Assembly (NCBI GenBank): GCA_021234155.1
Contig: JAJEKV010000058.1
Location: 693,814 to 757,813 of the forward strand
Reading direction: 5' to 3'
Source: Isoetes taiwanensis
Taxonomy: Eukaryota > Streptophyta > Lycopodiopsida > Isoetales > Isoetaceae
Length of the DNA stretch: 64,000 nt
The notes beneath the pieces were generated by a model. That model did not search any database, had not been told where the DNA came from, and was given only the letters and a program-made list of their open reading frames with translations. Below, piece after piece: positions 12,181-23,794 of the stretch; position 1 is the first letter of the stretch, and every line of letters begins with the position of its first letter. A program made the translations under genes and the position numbers.

Positions 12181-12805
12181 GGAGAAAAAAAATTTAAGGA
12201 AAAAATTTAAGGCCGCGCATTGTTACTTTTACATTAACAATGCAAATGAAAGTCTAATTTATATTATGCCATGCAATTTGAAAGTCCACTTTTTAGGGTG
12301 ACCTTCAAAAAAAAGTAAGGGCAACCCTTCAATTTCCAACCCTGATCCAATAACAGATATTGCACAATGCGCAGTAGTAGAATCTAGAAAGTTCTTGACA
12401 ATGTAAGAGTCACCTAGACGCAGTGAATCACCAAAATCCTGCCAAAGAACAAAGAAAAGTTAAGAAACTTAAAAAAATACATGTAAATAAGAAAAAAACT
12501 GGAAAAATCAACCTCTAGCAGAGCAGCGCCTCAATGCAGAGTAGTCTCGACACAAAAAATCGACAAAAACCTGCACAACAACAGACAAAAGTTAGGAATA
12601 AGCAAAAACACAAGCAAACAATTAGAAACTACGAAAAAAGACCTCCAGAAGACTAGTACCTCGACGAAAAGAAACCTGGACACAGAGCGCCTCAAGACCG
12701 AGCAGGGCCAGATGCCGGAGACGGAGAAGAACGGCGTAAGACAAGGAGGAAAGGAAAAAAAACCCTTAAGCAAAAATTCCCTACCCTTCGAACATTACGT
12801 GGTGG
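12181..12805. other. No gene; AT-rich spacer
   Basis: An AT-rich stretch with the short direct repeat AAAAAATTTAAGG near 12187-12213 and several A-rich runs. No coding signal is supported on either strand. Confidence 0.5.
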
Positions 12806-12905
12806 AATGTCCCTGGTAGGCCAGATGGCAAGCCCGGGTGCGGGCCCTGGGTCGGCCAGGTGGCAAGCCGGGCCCGCACCCCGTGTAATGGCCTCCAGGG
12901 ACATT
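12806..12905. repeat. GC-rich 100-bp hairpin element
   Basis: Outer arms AATGTCCCTGG (12806-12816) and CCAGGGACATT (12895-12905) are perfect inverted repeats. Inner arms GGGTGCGGGCCC (12836-12847) and GGGCCCGCACCC (12870-12881) are also perfect. A direct repeat GGCCAGRTGGCAAGCC lies within. The structure could be a small MITE or a structured RNA; there is no coding potential. Confidence 0.75.
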
Positions 12906-12957
12906 ACCCCTGCCGAAAGGGGATCGACAGCTTGGGCAGTATGTGACAAACTTTAAA

Positions 12958-13413
12958 GGGAAAAACTCTAAAATACCCTTATGTTTTGCTAAAATTAACA
13001 AAACGCCCCTAGTTTTGGGGGTATTTTTATAAAAATGATCATAACTTTTTTGTGAGGATCCAAATGAGAATGAGGCTTTCAAAGCTTTTGTAAAGGAGAA
13101 TGAGATCTTTCCATCAAAGGTAAGATCATATAAATCGGAGTCTTAAATCACAAGTTATGCTATTTTTAATACACAAGAAAATTGTAGAAATTTCAGAGGG
13201 ATTTACGAGACCATAACTTGAGATTTCAGAATCCGATTCAGGAGATGTTAACTTTCATGGAAAGATCTCAACCTCTTTTACAATATATTTGAAAAGCTCA
13301 TTCTCATTTGGATCATCACAAAAAAGTTATGATCATGTCCATAAAAATACCCCCAAAACTAGGGCCGTTTTGTTAATTTTAGCAAAACATAAGGGTATTT
13401 CAGAGTTTTTCCC
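12958..13413. mobile_element. Foldback MITE with about 200-bp inverted arms, probably Mutator-like
   Basis: The left end GGGAAAAACTCTAAAATACC and the right end are reverse complements over roughly 200 bp with few mismatches, so the whole 456-bp element folds back on itself. Flanks 12949-12957 and 13414-13422 (AACTTTAAA and AACTTTTTA) match at 7 of 9 positions, consistent with an old 9-bp target duplication of the Mutator type. It encodes nothing and ends 183 bp before the CNX3 start codon, so it may contribute promoter sequence. Confidence 0.8.
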
Positions 13414-13574
13414 AACTTTTTAAATAACTAACGAGCATATTTCCTGAATAATTTAACCTAGGAAAAAATATGGAAAACCCCACAGATTTTGATCGGGAAA
13501 CTTGCTGGATTTTCGATTACAGGTAGGATGCTCGAGTTGGGCTCATAAATGGGGCCCTCTAAAGAGAGATAGGT

Positions 13575-13622
13575 ATGGAGAACAGAGATACGGACAATGG
13601 GGCTCTCCAAGCTGTTAATTAG
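13575..13622 (+). CDS. Upstream ORF overlapping the CNX3 start
   Basis: An ATG at 13575 opens a 15-codon frame that ends with TAG at 13620-13622, overlapping the CNX3 start codon (13597) in another frame. If the transcript begins upstream of 13575, ribosomes meet this ATG first, so it could lower CNX3 translation or be bypassed by leaky scanning. The transcription start is not known. Confidence 0.35.
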   Translation: MENRDTDNGALQAVN

Positions 13623-15257
13623 CCGATTTCCGTCTTTGATGATTAGTACGAGAGCTTTGTCTAAATTCTCTAATGAGAACATCGATGCTTTAAATAAGGT
13701 AAAATACTTACTCTCTACCTTCATTATATCAATCTGGTTCAGGTAAAATTGTTTTTGTTCGAGCAGTTTGCATTGTACATCCAGTTGCATTATTCTTTGT
13801 ATCTACCTTGAAGTTTCTGGAACCCAATATCTGGAATGTTTCTCCTGGTATTGTATTGGTGGTAGTAAATATTCATAAACATTTCTAAAGTTTGGTTAAA
13901 CTGGTAATTGTCTGAAATGTTGAAGAACAACCTGTTCAAATGTACCAAAATGGCACGTGAAAGTTTGAAATTTATGTATGTTGGCCATCCAAGACGTGGG
14001 GTCTTCCATGGCAAAATCAAAGTTGCTGATGCCTTGGGGTACTTTGTCCACAGAAAGGCTAAAGGAAGACCCATGTGTAACGACGCTGGTGACAATTTGT
14101 TTTCCTTTTCAAATATAGCAGATTGAAGTGGGTCAATTGGTATGCTTTACACATTGGTAGCCACTTCATGAACAGAATTTGCTTTTTTGTTCTCTTTGTG
14201 GTGATTGTTGTAAAACAGTCCATGCAAAATGGAATTAGCCTTAAGGAATCCAAATGACACACCATGGCCCCCCCCCCCTTTTTTTTTGGCCTTTCGACAT
14301 GCAATATTAGTGTGTAGTGTTCATGCTACTTCTGGGAAGAAGACAAACAAATTTAATTCTTACGACAGCTACTAGTTAAGGTCCTTGAATTTTAATACTT
14401 CAGATACAGATACAGGAAATTTTTCATAAAGGTGTCCATTAGGAAAGTTCAAGCATTGAAAGAAAAATGCCAGCATTATTCTCAGTTTCATATCTAGCTA
14501 AATCTTAAATAAAATCAGAAGCTTAATCAAAATGGAACAACAACTTCAGTTTCATACACGGTTTTATGTGATCGCAAATGCATGCTATTGCTATTAGTAC
14601 ACAGAGTTGTGAGTTGTTTAGTCATACAAGGTGATTATTGTAATGATCCTCTTCTGGTTATGACAGGAATTTTTGTCCGTGTTTGGCGAATCAGATCAAG
14701 AGGGAACTTCTGGTTTCCCTCAAGCAAAGGTTCATGATTCCGAAGATACTCAAATTCCAGCAAATTATGGACGGCATCTTAGTCTCACACATATTGATGA
14801 ATCAGGAAGGGCTTCAATGGTAAATGTTTCAGGCAAATCTGACACAAGGAGGATTGCAGTGGCCTCTGGGAAAGTCCTCTTGGGTCCATTGACGTTTAGC
14901 TTGGTGGCTGCTAATAAGATAATGAAAGGGGATGTCCTTACGGTTGCGCAAGTAGCTGGAATACAGGCTGCAAAACAAACTAGCAACCTAATTCCCCTTT
15001 GCCACAATATTCTGTTGTCCAGTGTTAATGTTGATCTCAGGCTAAATGAAGCTGATAATGCTGTGGATATAAATGCAGAGGTGATGTCAGTTGGTCCAAC
15101 AGGTGTAGAAATGGAAGCAATGGTTGCTGTTTCTGTTGCTTGTCTCACTGTTTATGATATGTGTAAAGCTGCATCGAAGGAAATACAAATATGCAATATT
15201 CAATTGGAGTCGAAGTCTGGTGGAAAAAGTGGAGTTTGGACAAGAGCTCCTGAATAA
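13597..15257 (+). CDS. CNX3: Cyclic pyranopterin monophosphate synthase, organellar (MoaC/CNX3), two coding exons
   Basis: CNX3 catalyses the second half of the conversion of GTP to cPMP in molybdenum cofactor synthesis, in plant mitochondria. Coding exons are 13597-13698 and 14667-15257, joined in phase 0 across a GT-AG intron, giving 230 residues. Exon 1 encodes an Arg/Ser-rich leader (MGLSKLLISRF, then STRALSKFS) typical of a mitochondrial transit peptide. Exon 2 encodes the whole MoaC fold: SGKSDTRRIAVASGKV, GIQAAKQTSNLIPLCHN with the active-site His, GVEMEAM with the conserved acidic pair, VYDMCKA with the Asp-x3-Lys active site, and the terminal SGGKSG. The start is chosen because residues 30-36 (DALNKEF) run into the family's ...VFGE region. 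No frameshift or stop was seen, so it is probably functional. It lies alone between mobile elements. Confidence 0.93.
13699..14666 (+). other. CNX3 intron (968 nt) with a C-run/T-run tract
   Basis: The intron starts GTAAAA and ends GACAG, and its removal keeps the CNX3 frame. It contains a C-run followed by a T-run (14268-14287) flanked by GGCC on both sides, and an open stretch at 13908-14126 that reads as protein but matches no family I know. The open stretch could be captured sequence or chance. Confidence 0.85.
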
Positions 15258-16929
15258 TCATGTAGGCTTGCTTTTAACTGCTTCCTTGAAATTAGTTTGA
15301 TTGATGATGTGCATTGCGTCTCATAGTAATTTATGAAAATTATACCACTTGTTTGGCTAGATTTTTCTTTCTCCATTTTCCTTGAAGGATGTGCTTTGTC
15401 TCCCTTGTTTCATGATTCTTGGGATTTCTAATATGCTGTCAGTCTATGTTGTGCAGGGTTTTTGTATTTCGGAGCGATCACGATACTACGAAAATACAAT
15501 TTGGCTGGATCCATGAGGTATTAGATTAGGTGGAGTCAGTCAGCACTGTATTGTTTGGCCAAGAAGACACAGAAATAATAATTGAATGTCCTATACATGC
15601 ATGTCTAGACCAACACCCAACTTGCACATCTGAAAGCCATATGATGTTTTCAACACAACAAGATGAAAGCAATGTACTCAAGTTGAGTAAAAGTGAATGC
15701 TCCATCGTCAAGGTAGAGATGATATAACTTCCATGGGCCCTCTTTGATGATTGTAAGTTTTAAAGTTTTCATTGTGGTTTTGTTAGCTAGCTGGACGTAC
15801 CTAAGCAAAATCAAAGTAGTTTCATGTATTCAACAAGGGTTATAGTACTTGATTTTACTAGATTACTAGGCTTATCTTGAGCTTCAAGTTGATTTACAAA
15901 GTGCTATGCCCTGCATTTTATGTGAATATAAAATGCATATGCTATTAAGGGATGTCTTTTCACTACATTTGCAGCAGATTTTCAGTTTATGTAAGATTTC
16001 GTTATCAGTATTGTAGAAGCTCAAAACAGTGGAAATAATAACTTGGAAGATTTGGTATATATGTTGTCCTAGCAAAAAGCTTGACCTATGAAATAATGTC
16101 TAGAAAAGGGAGTTGCAAAGACTTGGGCTTTTGAAAAGTCACAGAACGCTAAGACTTTAAAAGGCCATTATCAACAAGTCCAAATTAGAACGCAAAAAAA
16201 TGCAAGAAGAATAGAATAGGATTTTTATCATCCACGGAAACCACAGAAAATGCAAGAAGAATGAAAATTAACATAAAAAAAAAAAGGAAAAAAAGAAATC
16301 TTCTATGAAGCATCAAATGCCAAACTAGTGATCCATTCTCAATTTGCCAAATTCTGATGTGACAATCATCTGTAGGCTCAACTCATTAAGTTATTCTATA
16401 TTTATATCCACTTCGCCATAGCTAGAACGATTCTAGTACCAATGAAAAGCGCACATGCTAGCTCCAACATAGGAAGACGGATTGTGATGAGGCAGTGCAA
16501 CATTGGTAGAACCAAAAGAAAGTGGGTTGCTTCCTATGGCTCCAAAGAAGCAAATCATTTGAGGTGAAGAGCCCTACCATGATTGTTCTTCAATTGACCG
16601 TGCTGCAACATTTAAATATTAAGTTTGAATATTCTCGACATATTTGCCTTGATACAGTAAAGTTGATTGCTTTTAACACAAACACTAATCAACCAGTGTT
16701 GCTTTTATTGGCAAAAGTGGGCTAAAGCTTGTCCTATGTATCGTCTAAGTTTTATTTGTTGAGGACATAGAGGAAAATCAACAAGCACAAACATGGTTGA
16801 AGATGAATTTACGAATATTATAATAAGCATTTGGGATAATAATTGGGAAGGATTTGTCCCATAAATACTTAAGAATCCAGTTATAAATCTTCAAAGTGGA
16901 TGATAGTGTACCTAAATAAATAATGATAG
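15258..16929. other. CNX3 3' UTR and gene-free spacer
   Basis: The first few hundred bases after the CNX3 stop must include its 3' UTR; AT-rich stretches are present but no poly(A) site can be fixed. Further on I see only short open frames and a near-duplicate AAAATGCAAGAAGAAT at about 16197-16212 and 16246-16263. No gene is supported. Confidence 0.5.
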
Positions 16930-17126
16930 AATGGGCTCTATTAACCCTCCAAAGAAAGGCCGCCAGCCAGTCTTAGCTGCATAGACCCCGCCACCGCCGC
17001 AAGTTGCCTCACCTTCTTGCTTTGCTCGACGTCTCGGGCTACTTCCATACGCCATCCCCCTTCTCGCCCGCCACCACCAATCCCCACCGCCGCCCCCTCG
17101 CCAACAAATAGGAACTGTGCCTCCGC

Positions 17127-17900
17127 ATGGTCTCCTGGAATTGTCGGGGCTTCCCATGGCAGAAGGGAGATAGTCTCAACTCAGTTGCCGCAGACATGGA
17201 TCTCATCTTCCTCATAGAAACATGGGAGCATGCAGGACACATGATACCCGACTTGTCAGGATACCAGCGCTACTCAATCTTCAATGATTGCACAGGAAAG
17301 CGGGGGCATGGGGGGGTTGCCTGCTACTACCGAACGACCTTGGCACAGTCAATCTCCTTGTTCAAGACAGACAAGCACAACCGGTACCTGTGGGTGCGTG
17401 TGGAAAACTACAATAGCAGACCCCTCTTTGTGGCAGCCCGCTACTTTCCACATGCAGAAAGCAACTTCTATCACACCCATTCGGATGTGGATAGGCTGGA
17501 CCCCTATATCGATCTATATGATGACATCTGGCGGCATAAGCGGTTAGGCGGTGTCATACTCCTTGGAGACTTCAATGCGCCGCGACCGGGTAGAACAATG
17601 CATGAGATTTGATCCCTTGATCGATGATATATTGCAGTGCGTCCCGCGAAGGAGCTTGGCCACGGACATCGATGACAATCGTGTCACGCTATGGTTGATA
17701 GATTGCTTTTGCTCTGCGGTATCTTTGACACGGTAATCTACAATGGGTAGCACGGTGGCCGTCCACCAAGAAACACTTGTAGGCAGGGAAAACCAGGGGA
17801 GGGAGGATCTAGTGTGGTGGACTATGTCTTTGGTGCTGGCGAAAGGATATGCATGTCGTCAAGCACTTCCGTGTGGGAACAACTAATAGTGATGAAGAGA
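17127..17900 (+). pseudogene. LINE A endonuclease (EEP family) remnant
   Basis: The frame starts MVSWNCRGFPWQKGD, the N-terminal WNxRG motif of LINE endonucleases. DLIFLIETW follows (usual catalytic-Glu region), then GGVACYYRTTL, VAARYFPHAES and LLGDFNAPRP, the catalytic GDFN block, near 17565-17590. After a frameshift the next piece (about 17812) reads GSSVVDYVFGAGE, the usual motif before the final SDH. The SDH itself is not clear. The endonuclease nicks target DNA to prime reverse transcription; this copy is broken. Confidence 0.85.
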
Positions 17901-18299
17901 TCGACTGCACCACTTACCACTCTACTTGAAGTTGGCTTGGCGTTGTGCGAACCCCTGCAACAACTCCTCACATGCCTCACCACGTTGGATTATGAACATG
18001 CGGGGGCTTATGCCCGGATGCTTATAGATGACCTGGCGCAGAAATTTTGCAATATCCTACACTAGAGCAAATGCATGACGGGCCGGTGATGTGCTTAGGA
18101 TCTTGGGCGAGAGGTGCTTTGGGATAAGCCCATTCGCGACGGACCTCCGAGAACACAACCTTCCCACGTAATCAATGGTTTGATGCGAGTGCAAGGAACA
18201 CAAACGCTGGCTCTGCCAAGTCACGCACCGCTTTACGCCCACAGAGCCGACAAAGCGATGCAGCGTCTTCCTTAAAGCTAAGAAAGCCGTACACATGCG

Positions 18300-19559
18300 G
18301 TGCATCAAAGGGAAATGTTTTACCTCCTGGAACGTCATCCCAGGACCTCTGGCGAAGGGTTCTTAGAAAGCCAGTACAAACCACAGGGAATATCACTCCC
18401 GAGCAGTGGAGGCAATACTTGCAACAGCTATACGACCCTCAGGGTGCACATGCATCATTACCCCTGCAAGAAGGCCCAGTGCTGGAAATCACAGAATCAG
18501 ACGTGGAACAAGGCTTGCAGCGTCTTGCCAATGGGAAAGCCCCAGACCTGGATGGTATGCAGGGCCGTCCATCATACCAGTGCTGACCGCCTTGTTCAAC
18601 AAGGCATTACAGGAAGGCTTCCCGCTGCAGTGGACCAATAGCAGAGTTGTTCCCATCTATAAGGCAGGTGACCACACCGCCCAACCAATTACCGAACAAT
18701 CATGGTCAGTTCGGTGTTTGCAAAATTGTTTGCTGGGATTCTCGAGCAGTAGTTGACGGGCTGGGCAAAGGCAGCGGAGGTGCGGGCCCTCATCCAGGCA
18801 AGATTCAGACCCCGGCACTCAACTATTGACCACATCTTCACGTTGCGAACTCTGGTTGAAGACAACAGGAACCGCCGTCAGGATCTATATTGTTGCTTTG
18901 TGGATTTTGCGAAGGCGTTTGACATTGTACCTCGGGAAAAACTATGGGCAAGATTGCGACAGCTGGGGGTTCTTGTAGATTTGCAGAATGCAGTGTACAG
19001 GCTATATGAAAGATGCTCAGGTCGGTTGCAGCCGACGAGCCAAGCATTTGATAGTAGTATCGGGGTTCGTCAGGGATGCCCTCTCTTCCCAACATTGTTT
19101 GGGCTTTACATTGATCAATTGAAGAGCTGGCTTGCAAATAACGAGGGCGATGGAGCTCATCTTCTCTACCAGATCATCAGACAATTAATATATGCTGATG
19201 ATGTGGACCTCCTAGCTTACACACCAGCAGACATACGACATCTCGAGGCCCTGGACACATTCTGCCAAGCGACTGATATGCGCGTCAACCTGGCCAAGAC
19301 TAAGGTGGTTTTCATATCATCTTCACGTCAGCCGAGGATTCCCTCCTTCAGTTACCGAGGGCAGAATGTGGAAGTAGCATCCACATACAAATATTTAGGA
19401 GTGGAGTTTCCTTCTACTATGTACTGGGACACATCCATACGGATACGAGTGACGGTGGGCTCGAAGGCACTATATGCAATGCAAAACAATAGTCATAGAG
19501 CGGAGTTGTATGATTGGGCCCATCAGTCACACTCGTTCAAGGTCTTAGACTTGGAATGA
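18300..19559 (+). pseudogene. LINE A reverse transcriptase remnant
   Basis: The N-terminal block ITESDVEQGLQRLANGKAPD lies near 18490-18550 in one frame, then NKALQEGFPLQWTNSRVVPI at about 18596-18655. The long frame 18753-19559 has IQARFRPRHSTIDHIFTLRT, CFVDFAKAFDIVPREKLW, GVRQGCPLFPTLF and the catalytic YADD at 19191-19202, followed by VNLAKTKVVF and STYKYLGVEF. All main non-LTR RT blocks are present. Frameshifts and a stop before 18753 disable it. Confidence 0.9.
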
Positions 19560-19633
19560 CTTGGAGCAGGTGCAGAAAGCCTTCTTAGTACGAGCACTAG
19601 GGTGAAGTCCACAGTCCCATATCAAATTCTACT

Positions 19634-20303
19634 GCAGGAGACAGGATTCTTGTCTCTTTAGAGGGCGGCTTTTGATCGCCACATTGTCTATTTTCAAAAG
19701 GTGATCAATATGGACGATGCTTGTCTCCCTAAACTAGCTTATATCATGGCAATGGGGCGGCAGCGCCTCAAGGCCTGCTGGAGGGAAAAGAGAGCTCAAT
19801 GGTTGGCTAGATGGAATGTGCAGAAGCACAGGTGTATACATGTGCAAACGGAGGCAGATCGCCATACCTTTCTCAGCAAGCTTTGGGATGCCAATGCCCT
19901 TGAACATATCAAGACAGCACACTACCAGCACCATATAAATCCCACATTGGAACGAGGCCCGCAATGCTACCTGCATACACACTTGCCTATGAAAAGGTGC
20001 AGACTCATTGCCTCCATTCGCACAGGGGCACATCATCTTCGAATTGAGACGGGCAGATGGATTGGTGAGCCACGCCAGGACAGGCTCTGTCAATGCTGCC
20101 AAATGGGAGTCATTGAGGATGAATCTCATACTCTTCAAAGTTGCCCAGCATATGATCAAATTCGGACGCGCTATGCTGAGTTGGTCAACCCTGGCCAGCC
20201 GTTACATGTGACATTGAGCACAGCATCCGTACGGGTGCTGGGATCATACCTTCAGGAGGTTATGGACATGCGAGATCAGCTATGTCCTTGGGCACACATT
20301 TGA
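19634..20303 (+). pseudogene. LINE A C-terminal region with Cys/His motif
   Basis: The frame 19701-20303 reads as the RT C-terminal tail and contains DRLCQCCQMGVIEDESHTLQ followed by SCPAYDQIRTRYAEL, a CX2C...HX4C motif typical of the C-terminus of several LINE clades and thought to bind nucleic acid. It is out of frame with the preceding RT at a break near 19560-19700. Nearly the same sequence is repeated at 63353-64000. Confidence 0.85.
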
Positions 20304-20515
20304 CATGTATATATACATTTATTTCATGATGATGTATACTTGTGCGGTTTGATAAAGATTCTTATTATCGCCACGATTTTTTTTCCTCGAAAACCCTTGG
20401 TGGGGGTTTTAAACCTGCATAAATAATAAGTTTGTTATGGCTCATACGGGTCCCATAGGCCAATTGGTCCCATTGGACGATAAAAAATCATTCTTATTCT
20501 TATTCTTATACCCTC

Positions 20516-20879
20516 ACTAATTTCTCTCATTCTTCTTCAATCTCATACCTCTCTTACTTAGAACATCTAGCCAAGCCCCCAACTCCATTACAATAACTGT
20601 CAAATCTAGAAGTTCACCACCTACCATTCGATATTTCTGCAGTAGTAAAACTGGGGACATTAGGCTGCAACTCTATATTGTGAACACAAGCGATAATTTC
20701 TTTGAAATTTTGTCAATAATGCATCTAAGTAGATTGGACAGAAAATTTGCAAAGGCCACGATCTTGTTATTTGCAAGTTCAATTAAAAAGATCTATTCTC
20801 CCATCACCTTGCTAAGTCCTACAATCATAGTGAAATCAAATCAAATTTTAGTATGTGAAGGGCACTTGGAAACTTTAAC
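20516..20879. other. Spacer between LINE A tail and LINE B 3' end
   Basis: No coding signal is supported. It probably includes the 3' UTR of the minus-strand LINE B, but I could not fix the tail. Confidence 0.4.
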
Positions 20880-21607
20880 TTAAGTTAGAAAATCAACATC
20901 CAGACCATCAGGTCTATGAGACGCATTTTTTACACAAACAAAAAAATTGTAAACAGCATAAAGTTTAACAGCCTCTCCCACAGTTTGGAGAGTACCGGTC
21001 TCCTCTCCCAAACACGATTCGTAGTCCTCTAAAAGTGTTTTGTATCCTCGTACATATTGTTCTCTCAATTCTAGGATATCTGTTAAGAATTTGCCAATTA
21101 CCTTGCAGGAAGCCTAAAAAATTCCCCAAGGGTATTGGCCCGAACCGCACGGTGTCCTCCTCACATAATCTACACAACAGAAGTTCTTGCGGTATGTCCC
21201 CCCACTGACCCACCTAAATACCTCGATGGTGTGAGCTAAGATGCATCCTACATATTGTATGCCTCTTATGTAGTGAGATTTTTTCTCTTAGGTAAGGCAT
21301 TTCAACCAACTCTGGATTCATCCATTTTCTATAACTCCATTTTTTGTTTAGTCATGCTCCACATTTTTTGTTTTACTTTGTCCAACACAAATAATCTTGC
21401 GTGCAACGCATTTGATGACATCTCCTCAACATCGATGCCCCATTTTTGAAGCCATCTACGAAAGTCGGCATACCACCCCTTGCTCTCGCTATGTTTCATA
21501 GTAGCATGTGGCAGAGTATGGTCATCCAAAGCCCGCAATTTCCGTACATATATGACTGTCTGGCATAGGGCTTCACCCTCTAAAGGCATTAGGCAGCAAC
21601 ATAGCAT
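20880..21607 (-). pseudogene. LINE B C-terminal tail with Cys motif
   Basis: Frame-broken continuation of the LINE B protein. The minus strand reads GDIPQELLLCRLCEEDTV near 21160-21205, equivalent to the RLCxxC motif in LINE A, followed by a decayed stretch and then REQYVRGYKTLLEDYES. The downstream His/Cys pair is not clear. Confidence 0.6.
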
Positions 21608-22763
21608 AAGGTGTCTGCACCTTTACTCCCAATTCAGCAAGTAGAAATTTCTTTTGGACTCTTTCTATCTTCTTACATCTGTCCAATGATAAACCAGACC
21701 CCCATATTGCCCATTTATATAAAACTGCCTGTTGAACCAAGGAACAGAACAATTTTTTCTTTAGCCCAAAATAAACAATATCTGCATTCTTGCATTTTCT
21801 CTGCATCGCAAACAAGGCTTTCAGCCCCCCATCCACTCTTTCATCCACTGCCTTATTCCACCTGTATGATTGATCTACTAGCAGGCCTAGATATTTATAG
21901 GTAGATATTGTATCCACCTTTTCCCCTTTATAGTAAAAAAACATATCTGTCCATCTTCTGAATGCCAAGATTTTAGATAGATTGACGCTCATGTCCATCG
22001 AGTCACACAGAGCTGCTAGAGCAGCTAAGTGTTTTTGTAACCCCCCATACTTTTAGCAAAGATAACCACATCATCAGCATATAATAGCAGAAATATCACA
22101 TAACCCATTAGTGTTGCTCCATCTCCTCCATTGTTGGAAATCCAATCTTTCAATTCATCAATGAAAATGCCAAATAAAATAGGCGACAATGGACATCCCT
22201 GTTTAACCCCAATATTGCTTTCAATTCCCACGTCCTGTGGCAAAGGGAAGGATAAGTGTACCCAAACTTTTTCATATAGTGTAGCGACCGCATTCTGAAA
22301 ATGTGCTGGGACCCCTAGTTTCTCCATTCTTTTCTATATGTTTGTTCTTCTTACTGTATCAAAAGCTTTGGAGAAATCAATAAAAAGCGTAAAAAGTGGC
22401 TTCTTCGTCTTCTTCACTGAGTCTATTATGGTCCTGAGCACCAAGATATGGTCAACTGTAGCTTTTTTAGGTCTAAATCCTGCTTGCATCCTAGATCGTT
22501 TTCCATTCTCCTCTGCCCCGGAGCTTATTTTATGCTTTACAAAAGTTGCAAAAAGCTTTATAAAGAGACTGCTCACCATGATCATTCTGTAGTTGTTGGG
22601 ATCCCCCCGTATCCCCTGATTTATGCACAGATACTACCCTGTTCATTTGCCAGCTGTGTGGAAAACCATCCTGTATAGCAGCATTTAGCAATTTACCAAT
22701 CACTTCTGCCGTCACTGGTCCTACCCACTTAAGCATCTCAACCCTTAGCCCAACATGTCTCAT
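21573..22763 (-). pseudogene. LINE B reverse transcriptase remnant
   Basis: Minus-strand blocks in order: LLNAAIQDGFPHSWQMNRVV, MQAGFRPKKATVDHILVLRT, LFIDFSKAFDTVRR, GVKQGCPLSPILFGIFIDEL, the catalytic YADD (22070-22081), VNLSKILAF, STYKYLGLLVDQSYRWNKAV and LFCSLVQQAVLYKWAIWGSG. These are complete non-LTR RT landmarks. Frameshifts at about 22560, 22330 and 22020 and a stop break it. Confidence 0.9.
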
Positions 22764-22949
22764 GCTTTCCCATTCGCAAGTTTATGAATTCCCATCTCAA
22801 CATCTACGGCGTGAATCAATAAATTATCATTGCTTTTTTCCAATTTCTCATCGATCCCATTTACATAGTACAACTTCTTAATCTGGTGTATGTCTGTCAA
22901 GATCTAATTCTGACATTGTAGCCGCCTTACTTTTCAGCTTACTCCAGAA

Positions 22950-23790
22950 TTATTTCAGATCCTTTGCTATCATGTCTACCATTTCCCGTTGCTTTACTAT
23001 GGTATATTCTCTCTTCTTTCTTCTTACCATTTTCATATAGATGTTTCTCTTTTCCAACTTAACTTTCCCTTTAGCTTCTTTGTAAGACTTACGCAGCTGT
23101 TTGCATTCATTATCAAACCAATGGTTACATGGCACCCCCTGGGCTCTTCGAAAAGAGCCAAAACATTCATTTGCGGCATCTAGCAAGATAGCACTAAGCT
23201 TAGCATCTATATCACTAGCCTTTTCTGGCCATTGTACATTTTTGGCTTTATGCTCACATAGCTCCATGTACATTTTTGCTTTGTGGAAATCAAAAGACAA
23301 CGAGGTATAGTTCTTACCTGATACAATATGACTCGACTTGCTTGGGAGTTTTAGCTCAAAGATTAGCGGCATGTGATCTGACTCTGGGCAGTCTCTGATG
23401 TAAAAGTCAAGAATAGATTCCATTAAGTGCAGCAATCAGGTCGTCCACCACACTCGAACCTGTTCCTATAGAGCCAACTGATGTGCATTTCCCTGAAAAT
23501 GGATATTTGGCAATCCCATTGTATATAAACCCAATCCCCCACACATGTTCAATAGGTGCCCCCCTTTCCGATCCTGTTTTGCATACCTCTTCCTCATCTA
23601 ACATTTCTAACCAAATTGCCTCCTCCGATGAGCCAACCATATTTGCCTGTTTATTTGCTATGCGGCCATTGAAATCCCCTACTAGGATTATTTCTCCGAG
23701 ATTCGACCCCCCTTTTCGATCTGATCCATCTCTGGGTCGAATTTTCAGGGAGATTTACCAGCTGGCCCTGTAGAGGGTCAGCAAATTCGA
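22950..23790 (-). pseudogene. LINE B endonuclease, C-terminal part
   Basis: On the minus strand the catalytic block GEIILVGDFNGRIANKQ lies at about 23650-23705, then GTGSSVVDDLIAALN, and the terminal motif PESDHMPLIFELKLP (SDH, catalytic His) at about 23350-23390. The later part (KNVQWPEKASDIDAKL..., WFDNECKQLRKSYKEA) is the usual linker before RT. A frameshift lies near 23430. The first half of the endonuclease is found at 46558-46660. Confidence 0.85.
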
Positions 23791-23794
23791 ATTC

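Larger units (their letters stand above)
16930..20515 (+). mobile_element. Non-LTR retrotransposon (LINE A), endonuclease-RT-zinc finger type
   Basis: A GC-rich 5' region (16930-17126) is followed by an apurinic-type endonuclease, reverse transcriptase and a C-terminal Cys/His motif, then a 3' tail. The tail has a short hairpin (CCCTTGGTGGGGGTTTTAAACC region, 20392-20415) and ends in ATTCTT simple repeats (about 20489-20512), the kind of tail many LINEs use instead of poly(A). Frameshifts occur in the endonuclease and in the RT N-terminus. A second copy of the 3' end begins at 63353. Confidence 0.85.
20880..23790 (-). mobile_element. LINE B, 3' half (minus strand)
   Basis: Reading right to left, this segment holds the end of a LINE endonuclease, the whole RT and a C-terminal Cys motif. 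Its missing start (ORF1 and the WNINGL endonuclease start) lies in the same orientation at 46558-47530. The two parts therefore look like one LINE split by the nested insertions between them. Its domain order and several motifs (for example TYKYLG, then KALFAMQ) resemble LINE A, so the two belong to the same broad group. Confidence 0.8.

Noticed and set aside
17039-17242. Minus-strand open frames across the LINE A 5' end
   Set aside because: They overlap the endonuclease start on the plus strand, which has clear family motifs.
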